Source of the DNA: Hungatella sp.
Lineage (GTDB): Bacteria; Bacillota; Clostridia; Lachnospirales; Lachnospiraceae
NCBI GenBank assembly: GCA_022792815.1
Contig: JAAWBS010000027.1
Location: forward strand, 32,521-96,520
Direction: 5' to 3'
DNA: 64,000 bases
Below, piece after piece: positions 44,698 through 53,973 of this stretch. Position numbers and translations under genes: made by a program. The notes under the pieces are model-generated. The model was not told the origin of the DNA. It worked only from the letters and a program-made list of their open reading frames with translations, and searched no databases. The number at the start of each line of letters is the position of its first letter. Position 1 is the first letter of the stretch.

Positions 44698-45645
44698 ATG
44701 AAAATAACATTTTTAGAGCCTCTGGGGATCCCTCAGGAGCAGTTGAAAAACATGGCAGAGGAGATACTGGGAGCCAGAGCCCGGTTGGTATACTATGACA
44801 CCAGAGCGGAGGATGTACCCACGCTGATCGAGAGAAGTAAGGACGCGGACTGTGTGGTGCTGTCCAACTTCAAGTACGGGAGAGATGTGATCTCCCAGTG
44901 TCCGGCTCTGAAGATGATCTGTGTGGCATTTACCGGGGTGGACCATGTGGATGTGGCTTACTGCCGGGAAAGAGGGATCACTGTGTGCAACTGTGCCGGA
45001 TATTCCACGGTGGCAGTGGCGGATCTGGTATTTGGATTTGTCATCGACTTGGCCAGAAACGTGATTCCCTGCGACAGGAAGGTGAGGGAAGGCGGCACCA
45101 AGGACGGCCTGGTAGGCTATGAACTGGAGGGCAAAAAGTTCGGTGTCGTGGGGGCCGGGGCCATCGGAAGCCGGGTTATGGCCATCGCCGGAGCCTTTGG
45201 CTGTGAAGTCTACGCCAGCAGCAGGACGGCAAAGGAGATTGAAGGGGTGAAGTTTGTCTCCCTGGATGAACTTTTAGAGACTTGCGACATCGTGTCCCTC
45301 CATGTTCCGCTAAACGATTCCACCAGGGGGCTGATCGGCAGAGAGCAGCTGGCCAAGATGAAGAAAAACGCGGTGCTCATCAACACGGCAAGGGGCCCGG
45401 TGGTGGACAGCCAGGCCTTGGCCGACGCACTAAAGACCGGCCGGATCGCCGGAGCGGCAGTGGATGTGTTTGAGGTGGAGCCGCCGGTTCCCTCCGACCA
45501 CCCGCTGTTTGGAGCGCCCAATCTCATCGCAACTCCCCACGTGGCCTTTGCCTCCCGCCAGGCATTTGAGAAGCGGGCAGTGATTGTGTGTGATAATATC
45601 AAAAACTGGCTGGACGGGACGCCGAAGAATGAGATTTTAGGGTAA
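44698..45645 (+). CDS. D-isomer-specific 2-hydroxyacid dehydrogenase
   Basis: The 315-residue oxidoreductase has the NAD-binding motif VVGAGAIGSRV near residue 145, then the substrate/catalytic motifs NTARGPVVD (Arg) and the Glu/His pair in VFEVEPPVP and TPHVAFAS. It reduces or oxidises a 2-keto/2-hydroxy acid; the precise substrate (for example lactate, glycerate or phosphoglycerate) cannot be read off. ATG 44698 has GGAGG 8 bases upstream; the frame extends upstream into the spoVG terminator. It is monocistronic with its own terminator. Confidence 0.9.
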   Translation: MKITFLEPLGIPQEQLKNMAEEILGARARLVYYDTRAEDVPTLIERSKDADCVVLSNFKYGRDVISQCPALKMICVAFTGVDHVDVAYCRERGITVCNCAGYSTVAVADLVFGFVIDLARNVIPCDRKVREGGTKDGLVGYELEGKKFGVVGAGAIGSRVMAIAGAFGCEVYASSRTAKEIEGVKFVSLDELLETCDIVSLHVPLNDSTRGLIGREQLAKMKKNAVLINTARGPVVDSQALADALKTGRIAGAAVDVFEVEPPVPSDHPLFGAPNLIATPHVAFASRQAFEKRAVIVCDNIKNWLDGTPKNEILG

Positions 45646-45671
45646 TCAGAAAGAGACAAGGTGTTCAGGAT

Positions 45672-45718
45672 GGACTGCCTGATTCTCTCGTTAAGGAGGG
45701 AATCAGGCAGTCCTTTCT
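45672..45718. terminator. Terminator after the dehydrogenase gene
   Basis: GGACTGCCTGATTC pairs perfectly with GAATCAGGCAGTCC and is followed by TTTCT. Confidence 0.9.
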
Positions 45719-45780
45719 ATAGAAAACAAACCGGAAATACGGAAAGTTCCGGGAATTTTCGGCGGAAAATCTTAAAGAAT

Positions 45781-45840
45781 TCGAAAAATTGAAAAAATTT
45801 TTCGATTCGATTGCAGACGGCAGTTAGGATATGCTATACT
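45781..45840 (+). promoter_or_regulatory. Promoter of the exonuclease III operon with adjacent palindrome
   Basis: TTGCAG (45811-45816) and TATACT (45835-45840) are 18 bp apart, with TG one base before the -10 box (extended -10). Directly upstream lies TCGAAAAATT (45781-45790) paired with AATTTTTCGA (45796-45805), which could be an operator or an AT-rich UP element. Confidence 0.65.
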
Positions 45841-45885
45841 AAAATTGTATCAAATTGTGTGTGGCCAGAAAGGAGAACACAGCTT

Positions 45886-46641
45886 GTGAAAAAGATGATT
45901 TCCTGGAACGTCAACGGGCTCAGAGCCTGTGTGGGCAAGGGATTTTTAGAATATTTTAAAGAAGCGGATGCGGACATATTCTGCATCCAGGAGAGCAAAC
46001 TGCAGGAGGGACAGATCGACCTGCCGCTCCCCGGATACCATCAGTACTGGAACTATGCAGAGAAGAAGGGATATTCGGGTACAGGACTGTTTACCAAGGA
46101 GGAGCCCATGTCCGTATCCTACGGAATCGGGATCCCGAAACACGATCAAGAGGGGCGTGTGATCACCGCAGAGTATCCGGATTACTATGTGGTGACCTGT
46201 TACACCCCCAACTCTCAGAGTGAGTTGGCCAGGCTTTCCTACCGCATGGAGTGGGAGGACGACTTTCTGGCATATCTGAAGAAATTGGAAGAGAACAAGC
46301 CGGTGATTTTCTGCGGCGATCTCAATGTGGCCCATCGGGAGATTGATCTGAAAAATCCCAAGACCAACCGAAACAACGCCGGGTTTACCGATCAGGAGCG
46401 AGGCAAGTTTACCGCCCTTTTGGAGTCCGGTTTTATCGACACCTACCGCCGTTTTCACCCGACTGAGGAAGGGGTCTATTCCTGGTGGTCCTACCGGTTT
46501 AAGGCCAGAGAGAAGAACGCAGGGTGGCGGATTGACTATTTCTGTGTGTCTGAAAGCTTAGAGGACCGTCTGGTCAGTGCGGATATCCGAACTGAGATCA
46601 TGGGATCGGACCACTGTCCGGTGGAGTTGGTGATATCATGA
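45886..46641 (+). CDS. xth: Exodeoxyribonuclease III (AP endonuclease)
   Basis: The 251-residue enzyme repairs abasic sites and degrades 3' ends. It shows [24 protein letters not shown] (catalytic Glu), the [18 protein letters not shown] segment and the closing [12 protein letters not shown] (catalytic Asp-His). I place the start at GTG 45886, with AAGGAG 10 bases upstream; this gives the normal Firmicute length. The stop overlaps the next start as ATGA. Confidence 0.95.
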   Translation: MKKMISWNVNGLRACVGKGFLEYFKEADADIFCIQESKLQEGQIDLPLPGYHQYWNYAEKKGYSGTGLFTKEEPMSVSYGIGIPKHDQEGRVITAEYPDYYVVTCYTPNSQSELARLSYRMEWEDDFLAYLKKLEENKPVIFCGDLNVAHREIDLKNPKTNRNNAGFTDQERGKFTALLESGFIDTYRRFHPTEEGVYSWWSYRFKAREKNAGWRIDYFCVSESLEDRLVSADIRTEIMGSDHCPVELVIS

Positions 46642-48464
46642 ATCTGATGACAGCAGAACATTTGACCAAATCCTATACAGAGAGACTGCTTTTTGACGAC
46701 ACGGATTTTTCCGTCAACGAGGGGGAGAAGATCGGCATCATCGGGATCAACGGAACCGGCAAGTCCACTCTGCTGAAGATGATAGCAGGACTTGAGGAGC
46801 CGGACGGAGGAACCGTCGTGCGGGGGCGTAACCTGGATATCCGCTACCTGCCTCAGAACCCGGTATTCACCCCGGGAGACACCATTCTGACCAGCATCCT
46901 TCGGGACAATGAAGGCCGGGAACATCTCTGGGATCTGGAGAGTCAGGCCAAAACCATGCTGACCAAGGTGGGGATCTTCAACTTTGATGCGAAGGTGGAT
47001 ACCTTGTCCGGGGGACAGAGAAAGAGGGTGGCTCTGGTCAGCGCCCTGATGTCCGGCACCGATCTTTTAGTACTGGACGAGCCGACAAACCACTTAGACA
47101 GCCAGATGGCAGAGTGGCTGGAGGAGTTTCTGAAGAAATTTCGGGGAGCCATCGTCATGATCACCCATGACCGATATTTTCTGGACAGTGTGACCAACCG
47201 GATCGTAGAGCTGGACAAGGGAAAGCTGTACAGCTATGAGACAAATTATGAGGGATACTTAAAGGCCAAGGCGGAGCGTCTGGATATGGAGGCAGCTGCG
47301 GAGAGAAAGAGACAGTCCATCTTAAAGGTGGAGCTGGCGTGGATGCAGAGGGGCGCCAGGGCCAGATCCACCAAGCAGAAGGCCCACATCCAGCGGTATG
47401 AGGCCTTGAGGGATCAGAAGGGGCCTCAGATTGACCGGGAGGTGGAGATGGAATCCGTGTCCAGCCGTCTCGGAAAGAGTACGGTGGAGATCAAGGGGTT
47501 ATCCAAGGCTTACGGGGATAAGGTGCTGATTCGGGATTTTGACTACATCTTCCTCAAGGACGACCGCATCGGCATCATCGGCCCCAACGGAAGCGGCAAG
47601 TCCACTTTGATGAAGATGATCGCAGGATGGGAACAGCCGGACTCCGGCGGGATCTCCATTGGGCAGACGGTGAAGATAGGCTATTTTTCCCAGGAAAATG
47701 AGGCCATGGACCAAAGTCTGAGAGTGATTGACTATATCAGAAATGTGGGAGAATATGTGCGTACCAGGGACGGGAGCATCAGCGCCTCCCAGATGCTGGA
47801 GCGCTTCCTGTTTCCCTCAAGCGTCCAGTATACTGCTATCAGCCGTCTGTCCGGCGGGGAGAAGCGGAGGCTGTATCTGCTGAGGATCCTGATGGAGGCG
47901 CCCAATGTGCTTTTGCTGGACGAGCCCACCAATGATCTGGACATCAGTACTCTGACCATCCTGGAGGATTATCTGGACGGGTTTGAGGGAATCGTCATCG
48001 CGGTTTCCCATGACCGGTATTTCCTGGACCGGATGGTGAGACGGATCTTCGCTTTTGAGGGTCACGGGAAGGTGAGCCAATATGAAGGCGGCTACACGGA
48101 CTATCAGAGAGAGTATGAGAGGAGACATCAGGGAGAGGACAGGGAGAGAAAGGAGACCGCAAGAAAGCCGGATAAGGGCAGCCAGGGGAAAGAGAACCGC
48201 GGAGGCGGGAGGAAACTGCGGTTCACCTACCAGGAACAGAAGGACTGGGAGGTCATCGAGGGCCAGATTCAGACATTGGAGGAGGAGTTGGCCGGGCTGG
48301 AGGTTCGGATCGGGGCGGCAGCCAGCGATTTTGCAGCATTGAACAGTCTGATGGAAGAGAAGCAGCAGAAGGAAGAAGCTTTGGAGAACAAGATGGAGCG
48401 GTGGATGTACTTGAACGATTTGGCAGAACAGATTGCTGCAGGCAGGGAGAGGCAGGATATCTGA
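46638..48464 (+). CDS. ABC-F ATPase (Uup-like)
   Basis: The 608-residue protein has two ABC domains without membrane parts: Walker [10 protein letters not shown] and GPNGSGKST, signatures LSGGQRKR and LSGGEKRR, and the ABC-F linker between them ([21 protein letters not shown]). A charged linker and a C-terminal coiled coil (about 545-605) are typical of the Uup subgroup, which acts on ribosomes or branched DNA. Four-base overlap with the exonuclease III gene implies coexpression with DNA repair. Confidence 0.92.
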   Translation: MNLMTAEHLTKSYTERLLFDDTDFSVNEGEKIGIIGINGTGKSTLLKMIAGLEEPDGGTVVRGRNLDIRYLPQNPVFTPGDTILTSILRDNEGREHLWDLESQAKTMLTKVGIFNFDAKVDTLSGGQRKRVALVSALMSGTDLLVLDEPTNHLDSQMAEWLEEFLKKFRGAIVMITHDRYFLDSVTNRIVELDKGKLYSYETNYEGYLKAKAERLDMEAAAERKRQSILKVELAWMQRGARARSTKQKAHIQRYEALRDQKGPQIDREVEMESVSSRLGKSTVEIKGLSKAYGDKVLIRDFDYIFLKDDRIGIIGPNGSGKSTLMKMIAGWEQPDSGGISIGQTVKIGYFSQENEAMDQSLRVIDYIRNVGEYVRTRDGSISASQMLERFLFPSSVQYTAISRLSGGEKRRLYLLRILMEAPNVLLLDEPTNDLDISTLTILEDYLDGFEGIVIAVSHDRYFLDRMVRRIFAFEGHGKVSQYEGGYTDYQREYERRHQGEDRERKETARKPDKGSQGKENRGGGRKLRFTYQEQKDWEVIEGQIQTLEEELAGLEVRIGAAASDFAALNSLMEEKQQKEEALENKMERWMYLNDLAEQIAAGRERQDI

Positions 48465-48488
48465 CAAACTGATAAAGGGGGATTCCGA

Positions 48489-50504
48489 GTGGAAACATAT
48501 ACAGTTTTGGCGGAACAAAATCATAGATATCCCATTGGAATTACAATCATAGATAAAAAAATCCATGTGTCCGTGGTGTCGGCTGGGAAATGTGTAAGTC
48601 TGGTACTGTTTGAACATGGACAGGAAGAGCCTTTTTTAAAGGTTCCCATGGATCCGAAGAACCGAAAAGGTGATGTATGGAATCTGACACTGGAAGGCAG
48701 ATGGCCCAAAGGGACTATGTACTGCTTTGAGATAGACGGAACACAGAAACCGGATCCCTGCGGAAGGCAGTTTACGGGCTGGGAGTGCTGGGGGGATCCG
48801 GAGAATATCAGACATGCGGTGAGATCTCCCCTTTACGACGAACCCTTTGACTGGGAGGGAGACGAGCCGCCGGGCACTGCCTTTTGCGACACCGTGATCT
48901 ATCGGTGCCATGTCAGAGGTATGACCTGCCATGGTTCCTCCCGGGTGAGGAACAAGGGGACTTTTCGGGCGCTGACAGAGAAGCTTCCCTATATAAAGGA
49001 GCTGGGAGCTACCGCTGTGGAGCTGATGCCGGTCAATGAATTTCAGGAGGTTCTGGTGTGTGAGAGCGAGTGGAATCCGCGGGGAGCCAGAGGCCCGGAG
49101 CCTACGGGAAAGCTGAACTACTGGGGCTATACCGGAGGATTCTACTATGCGCCCAAGGCCTCCTACAGCAGCGGTTTAAAAAAGAGACCGGTTTCGGAGT
49201 TTAAGACACTGGTGAGGGAGAGTCACAGGGCTGGGCTGGAGCTGTACATCGAACTGTATTTTGACGGCACGCAGACTCCTGCCCAGGTGCTGGATATCGT
49301 TCGGTTCTGGGTTTTAGAGTATCACGTAGACGGGATCCATCTGGTGGGAAAAGCGCCGGTGGATCTCATCGGGAGAGACTCCTACTTAAGCTGCACCAAG
49401 CTCTTTGCCACCAGCTGGGACGGTGTAGATCCGGGAAAAGGGAGACATCTGGCAGATTATAATGACGGTTTTCTGGTGGACATGCGCCGGGCGCTGAAAG
49501 GAGATGAGGACCAGATCCGCCCGCTGATCTTCCGCGCCGGCCACAATCCCGAGACACGGGGAGTAGTCAACTACATGGCTCACACCAACGGATTTACCAT
49601 GATGGACATGGTGTCCTACGACAGAAAGCACAATGAGGCTAACGGGGAGGACAACCGGGACGGCAGTGATTACAACTATAGCTGGAACTGCGGGGAAGAA
49701 GGGGTGTCCAAGAAGAGACGGTTGACTCAGATTCGCCGCAGACAGATCCGCAATGCCATGGTTCTGCTGTTTTTGAGCCAGGGTACGCCTCTTCTGCTGG
49801 CGGGAGATGAATTCGGCAACTCCAAATCCGGCAACAACAATGCCTACTGCCAGGACAATGATATCTCCTGGCTTAACTGGAATCAGAGGAAAGGCAACCA
49901 TTTGATCTGGGACTTTGCCAGATTTATCATCGGATTTCGGAGGGATCACCCGGTGTTCCACATGGAGAAAGAGGCACTGAATATGGATTATCTGGCCTGT
50001 GGTCACCCGGATGTGTCCTTCCACGGGGTCAACGCCTGGCGGCCGGAGTACGAGAACTTTCGCAGGCAGTTGGGGATCCTCTACTGCGGGGAGTATGGGA
50101 AACATACAGACGGAGCCCCGGACGATTACTTTTTCGTCATGTACAACATGCACTGGGAGCCTCACCGATTCGGACCTCCCAGGCTTCCCAAGGACCGCCG
50201 GTGGCATGTGGCCATTGATACCGGTTTAGAGGAGATCAACGGGTATTATAAACCGGGGCAGGAACCTGTTCTGGAAAACCAGAGACAATATGTGCTGGAG
50301 GGCAGGACTGCGGTGGTGCTGATCGGGAAAAAATATGATGATTCCGAGGGCACAGCCGATGAGAGAAGACGGGGGGATTCGGGGCGTGCAGCCGCCGGTG
50401 GAAGGCGCGGCGATCCGGAATATGTAACCAAAACAGGAAAGTGCGATGACTCGGATGGTGTAGATATCGGTATGTCCGGAAAGGAGCAGGAAGAGAGACG
50501 ATGA
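48489..50504 (+). CDS. GlgX/GH13-like protein lacking the catalytic residues
   Basis: Over most of its 671 residues the protein follows glycogen-debranching enzymes of GH13: an N-terminal beta domain, DTVIYRCHVRGMT, LPYIKELGATAVELMPVNEF, KLNYWGYTGGFYYAPK and HNEANGEDNRDGSDYN. The active site is gone: where debranching enzymes have GFRFDLA it reads GIHLVGK, IAEPWD is FATSWD, and AHDGFTL is HTNGFTM, so nucleophile, acid/base and third Asp are all replaced. A glycogen-binding or regulatory role is possible. The tail after about 610 is charged and probably disordered. The start is GTG after AAAGGGGG; the stop overlaps glf as ATGA. Confidence 0.85.
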   Translation: METYTVLAEQNHRYPIGITIIDKKIHVSVVSAGKCVSLVLFEHGQEEPFLKVPMDPKNRKGDVWNLTLEGRWPKGTMYCFEIDGTQKPDPCGRQFTGWECWGDPENIRHAVRSPLYDEPFDWEGDEPPGTAFCDTVIYRCHVRGMTCHGSSRVRNKGTFRALTEKLPYIKELGATAVELMPVNEFQEVLVCESEWNPRGARGPEPTGKLNYWGYTGGFYYAPKASYSSGLKKRPVSEFKTLVRESHRAGLELYIELYFDGTQTPAQVLDIVRFWVLEYHVDGIHLVGKAPVDLIGRDSYLSCTKLFATSWDGVDPGKGRHLADYNDGFLVDMRRALKGDEDQIRPLIFRAGHNPETRGVVNYMAHTNGFTMMDMVSYDRKHNEANGEDNRDGSDYNYSWNCGEEGVSKKRRLTQIRRRQIRNAMVLLFLSQGTPLLLAGDEFGNSKSGNNNAYCQDNDISWLNWNQRKGNHLIWDFARFIIGFRRDHPVFHMEKEALNMDYLACGHPDVSFHGVNAWRPEYENFRRQLGILYCGEYGKHTDGAPDDYFFVMYNMHWEPHRFGPPRLPKDRRWHVAIDTGLEEINGYYKPGQEPVLENQRQYVLEGRTAVVLIGKKYDDSEGTADERRRGDSGRAAAGGRRGDPEYVTKTGKCDDSDGVDIGMSGKEQEERR

Positions 50505-51604
50505 GAAAATATGATTATGTGCTGGTGGGAAGCGGACTCTTTGCGGGAGTCTGGGCCTGCCTGGCGAGAAAAAAGGGAAAGACATGTCTCGTGGTGGAGA
50601 AGCGGGACCACATCGGCGGCAACATCTACTGTGAGGACATGGAGGGAATCCATGTGCACAAATACGGAGCTCATATTTTCCACACCAGCAACCGGAACGT
50701 GTGGGAGTTTGTCAACAGCCTGGCTGAGTTTAACCGATACACCAACAGCCCGGTGGCCAACTATAAAGGCGAGATGTACAATATGCCGTTTAATATGAAC
50801 ACATTCAGCAAAATGTGGGGCATCTCCACTCCGGAGGAGGCCAGGGCAATCATCGCCAGGCAGAAGGCCAGCATGACGGGAGAGCCGAGGAATCTGGAGG
50901 AGCAGGCCATCAGCCTGGTGGGAGTGGATCTCTATGAGAAGCTGGTAAAAGGTTATACGGAGAAACAGTGGGGCAGGGACTGCCGGGAACTGCCGGCATT
51001 TATCATCAAACGGCTTCCTGTGAGATACACCTATGACAACAATTATTTTAATGATCTGTATCAGGGAATCCCTATCGGCGGATACAATGTGATCATCAGC
51101 CGACTGTTTGAGGGATGCGACATCGAGACGGGAGCGGACTATCTGGAACACAGGGAGCACTATGACAGTCTGGGAGAGACGGTGGTGTACACGGGAACCC
51201 TGGATTCCTACTATGGATATCGGTTTGGAAGACTGGAGTACCGAAGCCTGCGGTTCGAGACAGAGGTGGCGGACACGGACAACTACCAGGGCGTGGCTGT
51301 AGTCAATTATACGGACAGGGAGACTCCGTTTACCAGAATTATCGAGCACAAACATTTTGAGTTCGGGACCCAGCCGAAGACCGTGATCACCAGGGAGTAT
51401 CCGGCTGACTGGCAGCAGGGGATGGAACCTTATTATCCGGTCAATGACGAGAAAAATCAGCAGCTGTATGAACAATATGCCCGCTTGGCGGCCAAAGAGC
51501 CTCATGTGATCTTCGGAGGCCGTCTGGCAGAGTATAAATACTATGATATGGATAAGGTGATCGAATCAGCGTTTAGCCGGGCGGCGGAATACGGGCTTTG
51601 CTGA
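50501..51604 (+). CDS. glf: UDP-galactopyranose mutase
   Basis: The FAD enzyme interconverts UDP-galactopyranose and UDP-galactofuranose for surface polysaccharides. The 367-residue protein has the FAD-binding start YDYVLVGSGLFAGVWA, the GGNIYCEDMEGIHVHKYGAHIFHT region typical of Glf, and the end segment VIFGGRLAEYKYYDMDKVI. It is coupled by four bases to the GlgX-like gene, an odd pairing. A terminator follows. Confidence 0.95.
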   Translation: MRKYDYVLVGSGLFAGVWACLARKKGKTCLVVEKRDHIGGNIYCEDMEGIHVHKYGAHIFHTSNRNVWEFVNSLAEFNRYTNSPVANYKGEMYNMPFNMNTFSKMWGISTPEEARAIIARQKASMTGEPRNLEEQAISLVGVDLYEKLVKGYTEKQWGRDCRELPAFIIKRLPVRYTYDNNYFNDLYQGIPIGGYNVIISRLFEGCDIETGADYLEHREHYDSLGETVVYTGTLDSYYGYRFGRLEYRSLRFETEVADTDNYQGVAVVNYTDRETPFTRIIEHKHFEFGTQPKTVITREYPADWQQGMEPYYPVNDEKNQQLYEQYARLAAKEPHVIFGGRLAEYKYYDMDKVIESAFSRAAEYGLC

Positions 51605-51621
51605 GAGAGAAAGGTGCTGTG

Positions 51622-51673
51622 AAAAAAGGATGTCACAAGACATGGCGCTCTGCCGTCTTGGGGCATCCTTTTT
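51622..51673. terminator. Bidirectional terminator between glf and SIMPL gene
   Basis: AAAAAAGGATG and AAGAC pair with GTCTT and CATCCTTTTT, with small internal loops. It serves converging genes. Confidence 0.8.
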
Positions 51674-51738
51674 GGAATCTCAGGTGTCTTTGCATGGCTT
51701 GGTTTCCGGAGGAAACGGTCAGGTATGCCGGATGAAGG

Positions 51739-52491
51739 CTAGGGGGCCGGCTGGATAGAAAAATCCACTGAGACCTGAGCCTCGATGCTGACCTGCCCCG
51801 GTTCCATGACTACGTCCGCCATGCCGGTGCTTAAGCTTCTGGCGACATAGGAGTTCTCGTACTTGGCAGCCTGGGAGGAGGAGTGTTCCTGGACACGCAC
51901 CACCGGCCCTAAGGTACAGCCGCTGGCCTGAGCCATGGTCTGAGCCTTCTGCCGGGCGGTCTCGATGGCTTTCCCCAAGGCTTCCTGATAACATGCTTCA
52001 TACTGACTGGACAGATAGGAGATACTGTCGATATTGTTGATGCCGCGGTCCACACAGGCGCCGATGAGAGTTCCCGTCTCTTCTATGGTGATGTCGGACA
52101 CAATGATGGAGGTCTGCATCTCATAGCCCACGGCGGTGCGGCCGGAGGTGTAGTCATAGATGGGATTCATGCCGTAGTTGGAGGTCTGGAGAGACTCCTC
52201 CGGGATCCCGGATTCTTTTAAAAAGTCAATGACCCGTTTTAAATCTTCACTGTTTTTCTGCTGGCACGTTTTGGCGTCTTCTGCCTGAGTGGAGACACCG
52301 AACCGGATCTGAGCCATATCAGGCACGGTCTTGACGGTCTCTGACCCCTGGACCGAGATTACATTCTGCTCCGTGTTCTGGACCGTGATCACATCAGGAA
52401 ATGCGGGTGTCTGTGCCCCGCCGCATCCTGTGAGAAACAGGAGTCCCAAAGCGGTGACTGCGGCAGAGTATTTCCCCCTTTTTATCATCAT
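51739..52491 (-). CDS. SIMPL-domain (DUF541) lipoprotein
   Basis: The 250-residue exported protein has a lipoprotein signal ending LTGC (Cys23 from the chosen start) and a SIMPL domain: VISVQGSETVKTVPDMAQIRFGV, then ALGKAIETARQKAQTMA near residue 185. SIMPL proteins have been linked to oxidative-stress tolerance and signalling, but no reaction is established. ATG 52491 follows AAGGGGG by 7 bases; the longer frame adds 22 residues. Confidence 0.88.
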   Translation of the reverse strand: MMIKRGKYSAAVTALGLLFLTGCGGAQTPAFPDVITVQNTEQNVISVQGSETVKTVPDMAQIRFGVSTQAEDAKTCQQKNSEDLKRVIDFLKESGIPEESLQTSNYGMNPIYDYTSGRTAVGYEMQTSIIVSDITIEETGTLIGACVDRGINNIDSISYLSSQYEACYQEALGKAIETARQKAQTMAQASGCTLGPVVRVQEHSSSQAAKYENSYVARSLSTGMADVVMEPGQVSIEAQVSVDFSIQPAP

Positions 52492-52701
52492 AAAATTACC
52501 CCCTTTTACAATTCTTTTTATAGATGGAAATATGGATATTAAGTTCCAATATAGCATATCTGGGAAAAGGATTCAAGGAGTTTTTGACGGTGAGTGAGAG
52601 GGACAGAAGGAAAATCTGATTGATTATTACCGGGATTTTGGGTATGATGGAAATAGCGGCCGTGATAAGGAATGGGAATATGATGAGAGGGGAGAATAAA
52701 G

Positions 52702-52953
52702 ATGATTGATTTGTCGGGGATCATGGGAATTCCTCTTTTAAAAAAGAGCCGTTTTACAGGCAGCTGCGGCGCTGTCCGGTATCTGCTGGAGAGACGGAGC
52801 AGTGAGGAGGACGGCGACAGTCTGACTGCGGTATTCTGGCGGGGAGAGCTGTGCTCGGATGCCACACCAGATGAAGAGAAGACCACGAGGCATTTTCCGT
52901 TTACGGAGGAGGGCTTGAGGGAGGCTCAGGCCTGGCTGTCTGAGCAGCTGTAA
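52702..52953 (+). CDS. Small hypothetical protein
   Basis: The 83-residue protein is not recognised. It opens MIDLSGIMGIPLLKKSRFTGS, followed by YLLERRSSEEDG and an amphipathic end FTEEGLREAQAWLSEQL. A good GAGGGGAG site 7 bases upstream and position 51 bases before the DUF2156 gene on the same strand support a real gene. No membrane segment is visible. Confidence 0.65.
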   Translation: MIDLSGIMGIPLLKKSRFTGSCGAVRYLLERRSSEEDGDSLTAVFWRGELCSDATPDEEKTTRHFPFTEEGLREAQAWLSEQL

Positions 52954-53004
52954 AGAGGGCCTCCCAAGCAGTAAAAACCATAGAAAAAGAAAGGGCATTA
53001 CAGT

Positions 53005-53916
53005 ATGAATTTAGAGTTTCAGCCTATTGAGGCAAAAGATATCGACCGCCTGGAGCCATATTACGGTCTCCGGCCCAATAAAACCTGTGACAGTGTTGTT
53101 CTTGACAGCTTTCTCTGGCGCAATTATTACCAGGTAAGATACTGCGTCGCAGATGAGAAGGCGGTACTGTGGCTGATGGAGGTGGACGGGGAAGCCAGCA
53201 CCGCCATGCCGGTATGCAGGGAGGAGGATCTGCCCCGGTATTTTCATGAGATGGTCCGCTATTTTAACGAGGAGCTGGGAAAACCCTTAAGGATCTTTCT
53301 GGCGGACGAGGAGGCAGTGCGGGCCCTGAACCTGGACCCGGACCAATATGAGGTGACAGAGCAGGAGGATTTGAAGGATTATCTCTATGAAGGCGAGGCT
53401 CTGAGGAACCTGTCAGGAAAGAAGCTGCACAAGAAGAAAAATCATCTGAACGCGTTTGTGAAGGAATATGAAGGGAGGTACGAGTATCGGAAGCTTTGCT
53501 GTTCGGACCGCCAGGATGTGTGGCAGTTTCTGGATCTGTGGAGAGAGCAGAAAGGGGACGGCGCTGAGGAGCATCTGGATTATGAGGTGGAGGGGATCCA
53601 TGAGATCCTGAAAAACTGTTTCAGCCTCAATATCCGTATGGGCGGCATCTATATCGACGGGCACTTAGAGGCCTTCAGCATCGGCAGCTACAATGCCCTG
53701 GAGCAGATGGCTGTCATCCATATCGAGAAGGCTAACCCGGAGATACGGGGACTGTATCAGTTTATCAATCAGCAATTTCTTATCCATGAGTTTCCCGAGG
53801 CGGTTTTGGTGAACCGTGAGGATGACCTGGGGCTGGAGGGGCTGCGGAGAGCTAAGATGAGTTATAATCCGGTGGGATTTGCCAGGAAATACTCGGTGGT
53901 TCAGAAGCGGGCGTGA
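53005..53916 (+). CDS. DUF2156 (GNAT-like, LPG_synthase-type) protein
   Basis: The 303-residue protein consists of two GNAT-like halves, with KKLHKKKNHLNAFVKEY and LYQFINQQFLIHEFPEAVLVNREDDLG as family markers. DUF2156 proteins relate to aminoacyl-lipid and peptide-bridge transferases, but the soluble form has no assigned substrate. It follows a small gene and precedes an Eis-like acetyltransferase gene in one probable transcript. Confidence 0.87.
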   Translation: MNLEFQPIEAKDIDRLEPYYGLRPNKTCDSVVLDSFLWRNYYQVRYCVADEKAVLWLMEVDGEASTAMPVCREEDLPRYFHEMVRYFNEELGKPLRIFLADEEAVRALNLDPDQYEVTEQEDLKDYLYEGEALRNLSGKKLHKKKNHLNAFVKEYEGRYEYRKLCCSDRQDVWQFLDLWREQKGDGAEEHLDYEVEGIHEILKNCFSLNIRMGGIYIDGHLEAFSIGSYNALEQMAVIHIEKANPEIRGLYQFINQQFLIHEFPEAVLVNREDDLGLEGLRRAKMSYNPVGFARKYSVVQKRA

Positions 53917-53973
53917 ACGCCAATGGTCACGGGGCTGGTGTCGGCGGAAAGGGATAGGATAACAGGTGGAAAG

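Noticed and set aside
50246..51505. Open frame of 419 codons opposite the GlgX-like gene end and glf
   Set aside because: glf is unambiguous on the plus strand; the opposite frame has no family features.
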